Translations under genes and position numbers: made by a program | The notes under the pieces: generated by a model | What the model saw: the letters and a program-made list of their open reading frames with translations, nothing else | What the model was told of the DNA's origin: nothing | The model's database searches: none | In this document: positions 16,946-25,068 of the stretch, in pieces | Layout: the number at the start of each line of letters is the position of its first letter | Position numbering within the stretch: position 1 is the first letter of the stretch | Assembly (NCBI GenBank): GCA_937872475.1 | Contig: CALMSY010000032.1 | Coordinates: 24,036 to 88,035, forward strand | DNA from: 67-14 sp020438345 | GTDB lineage: Bacteria; Actinomycetota; Thermoleophilia; Solirubrobacterales; 70-9 | Reading direction: 5' to 3' | DNA length: 64,000 bases

Positions 16946-18202
16946 GTGGCATCGAAAAGACAGATATTTGTCGGCCGGGTTCCGGTCGGTGGCGGGGCGC
17001 CGGTCGCGGTGCAGACGATGACCAAGACCGAGACCGCGAATCTCGAAGCGACCATGGAACAGATCAACAAGGTCGCCGAGGCTGGAGCGGACATCGTGCG
17101 GGTTGCCGTCCCGCGTGACAAGGACATCGAGGCGCTGAAGACGATCGTCAAGGATTCGCCGATCCCGATCATCGCCGACATCCACTTCAACCACACTCTC
17201 GCCCTCAAAGCGATCGAAGCCGGGGCTCATTGCATCCGTCTCAACCCGGGCAACATCGGTGGCCGGGAGAAGGTCGCGGAAGTGGCCGAGCTGGCCAACC
17301 TGAAGGGCACTCCGATGCGGATCGGCGTGAACTCGGGGTCGCTTCCCAAGCACCTTCATGCCCTTGAGCGGGAGAATCCTGTCGAAGCTCTGGTGACCGC
17401 CGCCACCGAGTTTGTGGTGATGATGGAAGAGCTCGATTTCACCAATTTCAAGGTTTCGATCAAATCGACCAACGTGCCGAACACGATCGCCGCCAACCGC
17501 CTCCTCTCCGAAAAGATTCCGTACCCGATCCACCTCGGGATCACCGAGGCCGGGACCAAGTGGTCCGGTTCGCTGAAGAGTTCGGTCGGGCTGGGGGCGC
17601 TGTTGGCCGACAACATCGGTGACACGGTGCGGATCAGCCTCTCCACCTTCCATGCCGAAGAAGAAGTGAAGGTGGCCTGGGAGATCCTCAAGGCGCTCAA
17701 GCTGCGGGAACGCGGACCGGTCCTTATCGCCTGTCCTACCTGTGGCCGGCTCCAGTTCGACATGGACGCCGTGGTGGCCGAGGTCGAACAGCGGCTGGAG
17801 GCGTACGAGGAACCGATCGAAGTCGCTGTGCTCGGTTGCGCGGTGAACGGTATTGGGGAAGCCAAAGGTGCCGACTTCGGAATCGCCGGGGCCAAGAACG
17901 AAGGCGTCGTGTTCGCCAAAGGCAAGGCGATCAAGAAAGTTCCGACCGCTGAGCTGGTCGACACCCTCTTCGAGCAGATCGATCTCTCTCTCGACCGTGA
18001 TGGCGAGGTCGAGTTCGACGAGAAGGAATCCGCCGAAGGCGAAGCCTGGGTCAAGAAGATCGAAGACGAGAACGCCGGGGATCTCACCCCCGAAAAAATC
18101 GCGAGGATGGAGCATGAAGCCTCGCAGAAGGCCGAGAACGACAGTCTGCTGGTCGACGAAGAGGTGAGTCCCACCGCCGGACGCCGTTTCACGCGGGCCT
18201 AG
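16946..18202 (+). CDS. ispG: 4-hydroxy-3-methylbut-2-enyl diphosphate synthase (IspG/GcpE)
   Basis: 418 residues, GTG start 9 nt after a TAGCCT box. Iron-sulphur enzyme of the MEP pathway converting MEcPP to HMBPP. Seen: TIM-barrel start with PVAVQTMTKTETAN, DIHFNHTLALKAIEAGAHCIRLNPGNIG, GVNSGSLPK, and the cluster ligands Cys263, Cys266 (CPTCGR) and Cys298 (GCAVNG). Normal bacterial length is about 360-385; here about 50 extra C-terminal residues follow VDTLFEQI, acidic and low-complexity. Upstream neighbour dxr serves the same pathway. Confidence 0.95.
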   Translation: MASKRQIFVGRVPVGGGAPVAVQTMTKTETANLEATMEQINKVAEAGADIVRVAVPRDKDIEALKTIVKDSPIPIIADIHFNHTLALKAIEAGAHCIRLNPGNIGGREKVAEVAELANLKGTPMRIGVNSGSLPKHLHALERENPVEALVTAATEFVVMMEELDFTNFKVSIKSTNVPNTIAANRLLSEKIPYPIHLGITEAGTKWSGSLKSSVGLGALLADNIGDTVRISLSTFHAEEEVKVAWEILKALKLRERGPVLIACPTCGRLQFDMDAVVAEVEQRLEAYEEPIEVAVLGCAVNGIGEAKGADFGIAGAKNEGVVFAKGKAIKKVPTAELVDTLFEQIDLSLDRDGEVEFDEKESAEGEAWVKKIEDENAGDLTPEKIARMEHEASQKAENDSLLVDEEVSPTAGRRFTRA

Positions 18203-18295
18203 TTTCCGGCGATGGTTCGCGTATTCGAGCTGGACCAGCCTCCGGCCCATGACCGGAAGATGAAAAGCCTGCCCGGCCGGTAGGCTCCGACCTCG

Positions 18296-19990
18296 ATGAC
18301 GAGGCTCTCCCGAACACTCCTTCCGACCTTGAAAGACCCGCCTGCCGATGCCGAGGCGATCAGCCACAAGCTGCTCGTCCGGGCCGGGATGGTGCGCCAG
18401 ATGGGGGCCGGGCTCTGGACCTACCTGCCGGCCGGATGGCGTTCCCACCGGAAGGTGGAGCAGATCATCCGGGAGGAGATGGACCGGATCGGCGGCCAGG
18501 AGATCTCGATGCCGATCCTGCAGCCCTCCGAACCCTGGGAGAAGACCGGACGAATCGGAATCGACGAACTGTTCAAGCTGGATGACCGCAAAGGCTCCCC
18601 GATGGTGCTGGCGATGACCCACGAGGAATGCATCACCGGGCACATGGCCCACGAGATCCGCTCATACCGGGACCTCCCACAGCTCGTCTACCAGCTACAG
18701 ACGAAGGAACGTGATGAGCCGCGACCCCGCGCCGGGATTCTCCGCACCCGTGAATTCGTCATGAAGGACGCCTACAGCTTCGACCGGGACGTTGTTGGCC
18801 TGGACGAGACCTACAACCTCTGCATTGAGGCCTACGACAGGATCTACGATCGCACCGGACTCAAGTGGTACCGCTGTGAAAGCGACGTCGGCATGATGGG
18901 CGGCTCCGGAGCCCACGAGTACATGGCACCCTGCGCGGCAGGCGAGGACATCATCGCTGTCGCTCCCGGCTACTCGGCCAACATCGAGGTCGCATCCGCC
19001 AATCCGCGGAAGGTCGAACCGGGGGAGAGCCTCGATGCTCCGGTGGAGGTCGAGACTCCGGGACAGAAGACCATTGATGCGGTTGCCGGAGGACTCGGAG
19101 TCGATTCGGGTTCCCTGATCAAATCTGTGCCGGTCGTGACCGACGATGACGAGTTCATTCTCGTGCTGGTGCGCGGTGATCATCAGGTAAACCAGATCAA
19201 GCTGGCGAACTCCCTCGGTATCGCATCACGGCCCGCGAGAGAAGACGAGATCGAGGCGAAACTCGGACCTCCCGGTTTCATCGGGCCGGTTGGAACTTCA
19301 GTGAGGATCGTCAAAGACCAGGCGATTACCGGCGGAGGGCTGATTGCCGGGGCAAACCGCCCGGATCTTCACCTAAAGGGCGTTGAACCCGGTCGTGACT
19401 TCAGCTTCGAGGAGGCTGATGTCCGCATGGTGGTCGAGGGAGACACCACTGAGGACGGGCATCCGATCGAGCTGGAGCCGGCCATCGAGATCGGCAACAT
19501 CTTCAAGCTCGGCACCCGCTACAGCGAGCCTCTCGGTGCGACCTTCCTTGACGAGAACGGCAAAGAGCAGCCGATCGTCATGGGTTCCTACGGAATCGGT
19601 CCGGCCCGGATCGTTGCCGCTGCGGCCGAGCAGTACGCCGACGACAAGGGGCTCTCCTGGCCGATGCCGCTTGCCCCCTGGCAGGTGCATCTTGTCTCGC
19701 TTTCCAAATCAACAGAACCCGAACGGGCCGAGGCTGACAGCCTCTATGAAGCGCTGCTCGAAGGCGGCCTCGAAGTCATTTATGACGACCGCGATGCCGG
19801 CCCGGGCCAGAAGCTGACCGACGCCGAACTGCTTGGCTGCCCGCTCCGGGTCGTGGTCGGACGCCGGGGACTGGCTGACGGGATCTATGAGGTGAGCGAA
19901 CGCCGTTCCGGCGAGGAACACCGCGTCGCCGTTGACGGTGGCGCCGGCGCTATCGCCGGGCTTGTCGGGTCACTTTCCGGAAGGGACTGA
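18296..19990 (+). CDS. proS: Proline--tRNA ligase (bacterial type)
   Basis: 564 residues. Class II synthetase charging tRNA-Pro. Seen: motif 1 region RAGMVRQMGAGLWTYLPAGWR, motif 2 LVYQLQTKERDEPRPRAGILRTREFVMKDAYSF, the YbaK-like editing insertion (about 235-380) with HQVNQIKLANSLG, motif 3 PIVMGSYGIGPARIVAA, and an anticodon-binding domain to the end. Full bacterial length. Start ATG lies 9 nt after TAGGCT, an arrangement shared with ispG. TGATGG overlap with the following gene. Confidence 0.96.
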   Translation: MTRLSRTLLPTLKDPPADAEAISHKLLVRAGMVRQMGAGLWTYLPAGWRSHRKVEQIIREEMDRIGGQEISMPILQPSEPWEKTGRIGIDELFKLDDRKGSPMVLAMTHEECITGHMAHEIRSYRDLPQLVYQLQTKERDEPRPRAGILRTREFVMKDAYSFDRDVVGLDETYNLCIEAYDRIYDRTGLKWYRCESDVGMMGGSGAHEYMAPCAAGEDIIAVAPGYSANIEVASANPRKVEPGESLDAPVEVETPGQKTIDAVAGGLGVDSGSLIKSVPVVTDDDEFILVLVRGDHQVNQIKLANSLGIASRPAREDEIEAKLGPPGFIGPVGTSVRIVKDQAITGGGLIAGANRPDLHLKGVEPGRDFSFEEADVRMVVEGDTTEDGHPIELEPAIEIGNIFKLGTRYSEPLGATFLDENGKEQPIVMGSYGIGPARIVAAAAEQYADDKGLSWPMPLAPWQVHLVSLSKSTEPERAEADSLYEALLEGGLEVIYDDRDAGPGQKLTDAELLGCPLRVVVGRRGLADGIYEVSERRSGEEHRVAVDGGAGAIAGLVGSLSGRD

Positions 19991-20652
19991 TGGGGGATTC
20001 GGCCCCTTTCGGCACCGGCAGGGTCCGCAAGCTGTTCGGGCTCGACCGGACCGGGGCCGAACCCGCCCCGACTCGGGCCGGTCAGCCGTTGAGGCCTTTC
20101 ACCATCCCGAACTTCATTGGGTATCTGCGGCTGCTTGGCATACCGCTTTTTCTTGTCGTCGCGTTCAACTCCGGTGATGGCCGTGACTGGACCGCTGCCC
20201 TGCTCTTTTTCCTGATCTCGGGCGGTGACTATGTGGACGGCTTCCTGGCCCGCGTCACTGGCCAGTACAGCCGCCTCGGCGCCCTGATGGATCCGGTGAT
20301 CGACCGGTTGACGATCCTTTCCGGGCTGGTCGTCTGCTGGCATTTCGAACTGCTGCCGCAATGGATGCTTGTTCTGCTTCTGGTCCGTGAACTCGCCACG
20401 CTGTTGCTCGCCAGGTGGGGTCTTTCCCACGGAGTTGACATCGAGGTCAACTGGTTCGGCCGGGTCGCCGTATTCCCGGTTATGGCGTCGCTCTGTTTGG
20501 CGATGTTCTGGGACAGCTGGGTGCCGACCGTGCTGCTGGCGATTGGCATCGTGCTAGGCGTTGTCGCCACCTACCTGTACGGCCGCGTTGGCCGGGACCG
20601 GATCCTGGCCCTCCAGGCCGCAGCCGCAGCGGAAGAAACGACCCAACCGTAA
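19990..20652 (+). CDS. CDP-alcohol phosphatidyltransferase (PgsA type)
   Basis: 220 residues. Transfers a phosphatidyl group from CDP-diacylglycerol to an alcohol, most likely glycerol-3-phosphate. Seen: a hydrophilic N-terminal 30 residues, then FTIPNFIGYLRLLGIPLFL, and the CDP-alcohol motif D-x2-DG-x2-AR-x-G-x3-D-x3-D within GDYVDGFLARVTGQYSRLGA followed by LMDPVIDR. About six membrane helices. Starts on the last base of the proS stop. The head-group acceptor (glycerol-P, inositol-P) cannot be fixed by eye. Confidence 0.88.
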   Translation: MGDSAPFGTGRVRKLFGLDRTGAEPAPTRAGQPLRPFTIPNFIGYLRLLGIPLFLVVAFNSGDGRDWTAALLFFLISGGDYVDGFLARVTGQYSRLGALMDPVIDRLTILSGLVVCWHFELLPQWMLVLLLVRELATLLLARWGLSHGVDIEVNWFGRVAVFPVMASLCLAMFWDSWVPTVLLAIGIVLGVVATYLYGRVGRDRILALQAAAAAEETTQP

Positions 20653-20660
20653 ACCCGGAG

Positions 20661-20694
20661 TTGAAGGTTAGGGTAGAGCCCTATAATGGCTCGC
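20661..20694 (+). promoter_or_regulatory. Leaderless promoter with overlapping dyad, FHA-MerR operon
   Basis: TTGAAG (20661-20666), 15-nt spacer, perfect TATAAT (20682-20687), then 7 nt to ATG 20695. The dyad TAGGG-N5-CCCTA (20669-20683) fills the spacer and touches the -10 box. This places the transcription start at or within a base or two of the ATG, so the mRNA should be leaderless, and the dyad is a natural operator position. Confidence 0.6.
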
Positions 20695-21165
20695 ATGGCG
20701 ACCCATTGTCCCGAATGCGGCCACGTGAACCCCGAGGCTGCCAACTATTGCCAGAAGTGCGGAACCTTCATTGGCCGCCGAGAGGGCAACGAGGAGCCCG
20801 GGACCTCGACCTACCAGGTGGGAGAGACCGGAGAGATCGAAGCAGTTGACATCGATGCGGAGGTTGAACGCACCGGTGCCGCACTGGTCATTCGCAGTGG
20901 TGGTGGCCGTGCGGGAGAGACCTTCCCGATGGAAGAGGAACGGGTCGCGATCGGCCGAAGCCCCGACGCCGGGGTCTTCCTGGACGACGTGACCGTTTCC
21001 CGCAATCACGCACTGCTCGTTTCCCGCGGTGATGGCACCTATATCGATGACCTGGGGTCGCTCAACGGAACCTATGTCAACCGCAAGCGGATCGAATCCC
21101 AGCGGCTTGAGGATGGCGACGAGATCCAGGTCGGCAAATACAAACTGACTTATCTGGAGAGATGA
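20695..21165 (+). CDS. Zinc-ribbon FHA-domain protein, GarA/OdhI-like
   Basis: 156 residues from ATG 20695; an in-frame ATG at 20686 overlaps the TATAAT box and is less likely. Seen: N-terminal zinc ribbon CPECGHVNPEAANYCQKCG (residues 5-23), an acidic linker with Thr-rich GTSTYQ and GETGEI, then an FHA domain with IGRSPDAGVFLDDVTVSRNHA and DLGSLNGTYVNRKRI. Mycobacterial GarA, a Ser/Thr-kinase switch that inhibits 2-oxoglutarate dehydrogenase and glutamate dehydrogenase, has a very similar FHA core and also precedes a MerR gene (Rv1827-Rv1828). GarA lacks the zinc ribbon, so this is a variant architecture. ATGA overlap with the MerR gene. Confidence 0.88.
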   Translation: MATHCPECGHVNPEAANYCQKCGTFIGRREGNEEPGTSTYQVGETGEIEAVDIDAEVERTGAALVIRSGGGRAGETFPMEEERVAIGRSPDAGVFLDDVTVSRNHALLVSRGDGTYIDDLGSLNGTYVNRKRIESQRLEDGDEIQVGKYKLTYLER

Positions 21166-21908
21166 GCATGACTCTCAGCGACCAGACCTTGACTGAACAG
21201 GCCCAGATGGCCGCGAGACGTCCTCGAAAGGCATTGACCATCGGGGCGGTCGCAAAGGTACTCAGCAAAGAGTTTGATGATGTTTCAATCTCGAAGATTC
21301 GCTATCTCGAGGACCAGAAGCTGGTTACTCCCAGGCGCACCCAGGGCGGCTACCGGCTGTACAGCCAGGCGGACGTCGACCGGTTGCGAACAGTGCTCCG
21401 CCTCCAGCGCGACGAGTTTCTGCCTCTGCGGGTAATCCGCCAGGAGCTCGCTTCCGGCCCATCGGTCAGCGGGCTCACAGGTAACTCGTCGAACACGGCC
21501 CGCCGGGCGAAGCTGATCGGAACCTCAAGCTCCCGCTTCACCCTGGAGGAAGTGATGGAGGAGACCGGTGCCCGCCATGAATTCATCCGCGAGCTGGCTG
21601 AATTCGGGCTTGTCATGCCACAAAGTGACAACGGCTCGACCGTTTATGACGAAACCGACATGGAAATCATCCGGGCTGCGAATGAACTGGCCCGTTCCGG
21701 AGTCGGCGCTCGCAACCTGAAGCTCTTCAAGACTTCCGCCGACCGCGAAGTCAACCTGATTGAGACCCTGCTGGCTCCGAAGCTGGCCTCGCGCAACCCG
21801 CAGCGACGCAAGGAAGCCGTGGAGAGCCTCGAGCGAATGGCCTCGGTCCTGAGTGAACTGAAGCATGCCCTGCTGGTCCGGGATCTGCGGCGCCTCGCTG
21901 ACAGCTGA
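21162..21908 (+). CDS. MerR-family regulator, Rv1828/FtsR-like
   Basis: 248 residues. Seen: N-terminal winged helix with LTIGAVAKVLSKEF, SISKIRYLEDQKLVTPRRTQGGYRLYS and a long C-terminal region that differs from metal-sensing MerR proteins (no Cys cluster). The match in neighbourhood and architecture is to mycobacterial Rv1828 and corynebacterial FtsR, an activator of ftsZ. Alternative ATG two codons in (21168). Coupled to the FHA gene by a 4-bp overlap. It may bind the dyads at 20669 and 13904 (untested inference). Confidence 0.85.
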   Translation: MSMTLSDQTLTEQAQMAARRPRKALTIGAVAKVLSKEFDDVSISKIRYLEDQKLVTPRRTQGGYRLYSQADVDRLRTVLRLQRDEFLPLRVIRQELASGPSVSGLTGNSSNTARRAKLIGTSSSRFTLEEVMEETGARHEFIRELAEFGLVMPQSDNGSTVYDETDMEIIRAANELARSGVGARNLKLFKTSADREVNLIETLLAPKLASRNPQRRKEAVESLERMASVLSELKHALLVRDLRRLADS

Positions 21909-21916
21909 TCAACGCG

Positions 21917-22381
21917 TTGCCCACCGTTACCCGCAAGACGAACGTCGCCGCAAGTCCGGATCTCGTCTATGACCTGATCAGTGATCCCGCCCGCATGGAC
22001 GAGTGGTGGCCACGTGTGCTTCGGGTTGAGGACATCGCCGGCAAACCAGGAACGGAACGGACCCGCTGGACCTCCGTTCTCGGGGCGGAAAGCGGACGGC
22101 GCCTTCGGCTCGACTACCGGTGCACCGGTGCGACGCGGCCCGTCCGCTACGACTGGGAACACGAACTCGAGGCCACTCCGTATGCGGAGCATCTCACCGA
22201 ACAGTCATTCTCGATCCGGATCGAGCCGCAAGGCGAGGGATCGGAAGTAACCCTGACCACTGTCAACACCCTGCGTGGATCAGCGAGGCTGGCAGGGTTC
22301 ACAATGAAGAAGGGCCAGAAGAGCCTGATTGACACCGCGCTCCAGGCACTCGCCGGGGCTTTCGGCGAGGATGGCCACTAG
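21917..22381 (+). CDS. SRPBCC (START-like) ligand-binding family protein
   Basis: 154 residues, TTG start 8 nt after the MerR stop. Seen: the opening VTRKTNVAASPDLVYDLISDPARMDEWWPRV, a classic polyketide-cyclase/SRPBCC N-terminus, and beta-strand alternation through to LTTVNTLRGSARLAGF, ending in a long helix. Such proteins bind hydrophobic ligands; the ligand is unknown. Its last base starts the next gene (GTG at 22381), suggesting it may deliver or bind a substrate or product of that flavoenzyme. Confidence 0.75.
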   Translation: MPTVTRKTNVAASPDLVYDLISDPARMDEWWPRVLRVEDIAGKPGTERTRWTSVLGAESGRRLRLDYRCTGATRPVRYDWEHELEATPYAEHLTEQSFSIRIEPQGEGSEVTLTTVNTLRGSARLAGFTMKKGQKSLIDTALQALAGAFGEDGH

Positions 22382-24009
22382 TGGAGCCCAGGAGAGACAG
22401 CCGCTGGTGGGGATGGGGGGACCCCGAAGAGGCAGCCGACCTTGGCGTGGCAGGCGCAAGGATGCTCCGTGAACGCGGAATAGACACCGGCGGTGATGGC
22501 CGACCACCGGAGATTTCAGAAGTTGAACTTCCACCGGCCGTCCGGCTCCCGGAAGTTGTTTTGAGAGCAGCTGGCGAAGCCAACGTCTTCACCTCGGATG
22601 AGGACCGGATCAGGCATGCGAACGGACAGAATTACCTCGATCTTCTGGCGCGGAGAAGCGGCAGACTTGAACACGCTCCGGACGCGGTGATCGTGCCCCG
22701 GGACGCGAAAGCGATCGGACCGATCCTCGAAGCCTGCGCTGAAGCCGGGGTTGCCGTGGTTCCGTTCGGCGGGGGCAGCAGCGTGGTCGGGGGAGTCACG
22801 CCGCTGAAGGGCTCCCATGGTTGTGTGATCAGCCTTGATCTCGCCGCATTGCGGAGCATCGAAATCGACGAGAAGTCAATGACAGCCCGGCTCGGTGCCG
22901 GCCTGCGCGGTCCCGAAGCCGAAGCGCTGCTGGCCGGGCGGGGGTTCACCCTCGGCCATTACCCGCAGTCATTCGAGTACGCGACCGTCGGAGGTTTTGC
23001 CGCGACCCGTTCAGCCGGACAGTCCTCAAGCGGCTACGGACGTTTTGACTCGCTGGTCAGTTCGATCAGGATGATCACGCCGCAATCGGAGCTTTCAACC
23101 CTGGATACCCCTCATACCTCGATCGGGCCGGCCTTGAGGGAAGTAGTTGTCGGCTCGGAAGGGATTCTGGGGGTGATTCCCGATGTTGACGTGAGGATCC
23201 GTCCGGTGCCGGTCACGAAGCGCTACGAAGCCTGGATCGTCGAGGATTTCGAGGCCGGCAGTGAAGCGGTCCGCCGCCTCGCCCAGTCTGATTCGCTTCC
23301 GACTGTAATCCGGATTTCGGATGTTCCGGAAACCGAGGTCAACCTCGCCATGTCGCTGCCTTCTGGTGCGGCCGGAAGCCTGTTCAAGCGATATCTCCGG
23401 TTGAGGAGCAGATCGGGTGGATCGCTTGTCATTCTCGGCTTTGAGGGGGAATCCGCCGCGGTTCACCGCAGCCGGTCGGATGTGATCCGTGAGGTGAAGC
23501 GGGGCGGGGGGATCTATCTCGGTCAGGCTGCCGGCCGCGGGTGGGCGAGAGGGCGTTTCCATGGTCCATACCTGCGTGAAGCGCTGCTCGATCGGGGCAT
23601 TCTGGTCGAGACGCTGGAGACGGCCCAGCAGTGGAGCGGCCACAAGGATCTGTACGAGACTGTCCGACAGACCCTGGAAGATGCCCTGAAGACAAACGGA
23701 ATGGATGGCATCGTGATGTGCCACCTTTCACATGCCTACCGGGATGGTGCATCGCTCTATTTCACCGTGATTTCGACTCAGGGCCGGGATGGTGGTGTGG
23801 TGACCTGGCCGCGGATCAAGCGTGCGGCCTGCGAAGCAATCCAGCAGGCAGGGGGGACCCTCTCACACCATCATGCCACCGGCCGTGACCATGCTCCTTG
23901 GATGGAAGGTGAGATCGGCAACTCCGGTATCGAGGCTCTGCGCGCCTTGAAGGAGCAGTTCGACCCGGCCGGGATCATGAACCCCGGCAAGTTGATTCCG
24001 GAGGACTGA
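22381..24009 (+). CDS. FAD-binding oxidase, alkyl-dihydroxyacetone-phosphate synthase-like
   Basis: 542 residues, GTG start. Seen: VAO/PCMH FAD-binding core with PDAVIVPRDAKAIGPILEACAEAGVAVVPFGGGSSVVGG and GHYPQSFEYATVGGFAATRSAGQSSSGYGRFD, plus the C-terminal SHHHATGRDHAPWM, the His-rich active-site motif of alkyl-DHAP synthase. That enzyme replaces the acyl chain of acyl-DHAP with a fatty alcohol to start ether-lipid synthesis. In actinobacteria many relatives are annotated only as FAD-binding oxidases, so ether-lipid synthesis is an inference. Confidence 0.85.
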   Translation: MEPRRDSRWWGWGDPEEAADLGVAGARMLRERGIDTGGDGRPPEISEVELPPAVRLPEVVLRAAGEANVFTSDEDRIRHANGQNYLDLLARRSGRLEHAPDAVIVPRDAKAIGPILEACAEAGVAVVPFGGGSSVVGGVTPLKGSHGCVISLDLAALRSIEIDEKSMTARLGAGLRGPEAEALLAGRGFTLGHYPQSFEYATVGGFAATRSAGQSSSGYGRFDSLVSSIRMITPQSELSTLDTPHTSIGPALREVVVGSEGILGVIPDVDVRIRPVPVTKRYEAWIVEDFEAGSEAVRRLAQSDSLPTVIRISDVPETEVNLAMSLPSGAAGSLFKRYLRLRSRSGGSLVILGFEGESAAVHRSRSDVIREVKRGGGIYLGQAAGRGWARGRFHGPYLREALLDRGILVETLETAQQWSGHKDLYETVRQTLEDALKTNGMDGIVMCHLSHAYRDGASLYFTVISTQGRDGGVVTWPRIKRAACEAIQQAGGTLSHHHATGRDHAPWMEGEIGNSGIEALRALKEQFDPAGIMNPGKLIPED

Positions 24010-24013
24010 CCGG

Positions 24014-25033
24014 CTATTCGTTCTGCTGCGCCTGGGCGGAACCGTTGCAGATCGGGATGATCGCATCCTTGGCCGTCTGGGGCATTGAAATCGGACCCTC
24101 AAGCACGGTCTGTCCCGTGTATTCAGGCAGTCTCATCTCGCTCTGATTGTCGAGGCTGGCCTGGGAGAGTGCCTTGTTGAAATCCTGATTGTCAACCCGG
24201 GAGAGGCGAAGCGTGGGGAAGAAGTCGGTTGCAACAAGGCAGATGACCGCTTCGTTCAAGGTGATCTGGCCGCTGATCGCACCGGACTTTCCGACCCTTG
24301 ACGCGTTGATCGGGAATGCACCGGTCGAACCGTAAAGCCAGAGCACATAGCCTTTGCCCTTCTTGCTGGGCTCAAGATCGCTGAGTTGAAGATTCGCAGC
24401 GAGCGTAGTGCCGGAAAAGCCGAATTGCACCTGGCCCGAACCCTGCTGTCCGGAGGCCGGTTCGAGGACTGCCACAGTCGCAGCCGGTTCGGGCTGGCCT
24501 TCATCGCCGTTGTCGTCCGAACCACCGAAGACACCAGTTACCAGAAGGATCACCACCAGAGCGAGGAAGGCACCACCGAGAAGCAGCGCGATGAGGCGAC
24601 GCTGGTGGTTCGTGATTCCGGAAGAAGTGTTGACAACTTCAGTGCCAACGGATGCCTGAGGAGCTGGTTCCGGCTTCGGTGCGGCGGGCTTCGGCTTTGC
24701 CTCGCTCGTCGAGGCGGTTCCTGGCAGTTCGGCAGACGGCACCAGTAGCTGAAGCTGAGCGGCGAGATCAGCGGCCTGTTCGGCGAGAGCCGGCTCATCG
24801 GAAAGCCGGCTCTTCACATCGGCTCTTGCGATGGGATCGGCCTGGCCGAGCAGGTAGTCGGTCAAACCGGCATCCGGAGCCGGAAGCGAAGCATCCACTT
24901 CCGCAAGCGCCTTCGTCGCGCGGCTGCGTACTTCGGCTTCCTCGATGCCAAGCAGCTCCGAAATGTCCGAGTAAGTTTTCCCTCGGCCGAGCAGAAGCTG
25001 CAGCAGCGCTCGACTGTCTTCACTCAACGGCAT
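24014..25033 (-). CDS. Predicted HTH plus single-TM protein with anti-sigma-K-like outer domain
   Basis: 339 residues. Seen: N-terminal helix-turn-helix-like segment resembling sigma-70 region 4 (SRALLQLLLGRGKTYSDISELLGIEEAEVRSRA, split here as residues 7-39), a Pro/Ala/Lys-rich linker (about 103-135), one membrane helix (147-169), and an extracytoplasmic beta-rich domain (about 185-335) with LWLYGSTGAFPINASRVGKS, resembling the outer domain of RskA-type anti-sigma factors. Could be a one-piece membrane regulator. Convergent, 4 nt from the end of the flavoenzyme gene; divergent from the thioesterase (35 bp). A TAGGGT box lies 8 nt before its ATG. Confidence 0.7.
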   Translation of the reverse strand: MPLSEDSRALLQLLLGRGKTYSDISELLGIEEAEVRSRATKALAEVDASLPAPDAGLTDYLLGQADPIARADVKSRLSDEPALAEQAADLAAQLQLLVPSAELPGTASTSEAKPKPAAPKPEPAPQASVGTEVVNTSSGITNHQRRLIALLLGGAFLALVVILLVTGVFGGSDDNGDEGQPEPAATVAVLEPASGQQGSGQVQFGFSGTTLAANLQLSDLEPSKKGKGYVLWLYGSTGAFPINASRVGKSGAISGQITLNEAVICLVATDFFPTLRLSRVDNQDFNKALSQASLDNQSEMRLPEYTGQTVLEGPISMPQTAKDAIIPICNGSAQAQQNE

Positions 25034-25068
25034 GGGAGCGAACCCTATGCGTTTATGATCCCCGGCAG

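Noticed and set aside
16943..18652. Long minus-strand open frame antisense to ispG and proS
   Set aside because: High GC leaves long antisense frames; it mirrors codon structure of two unmistakable enzymes and shows no domain.
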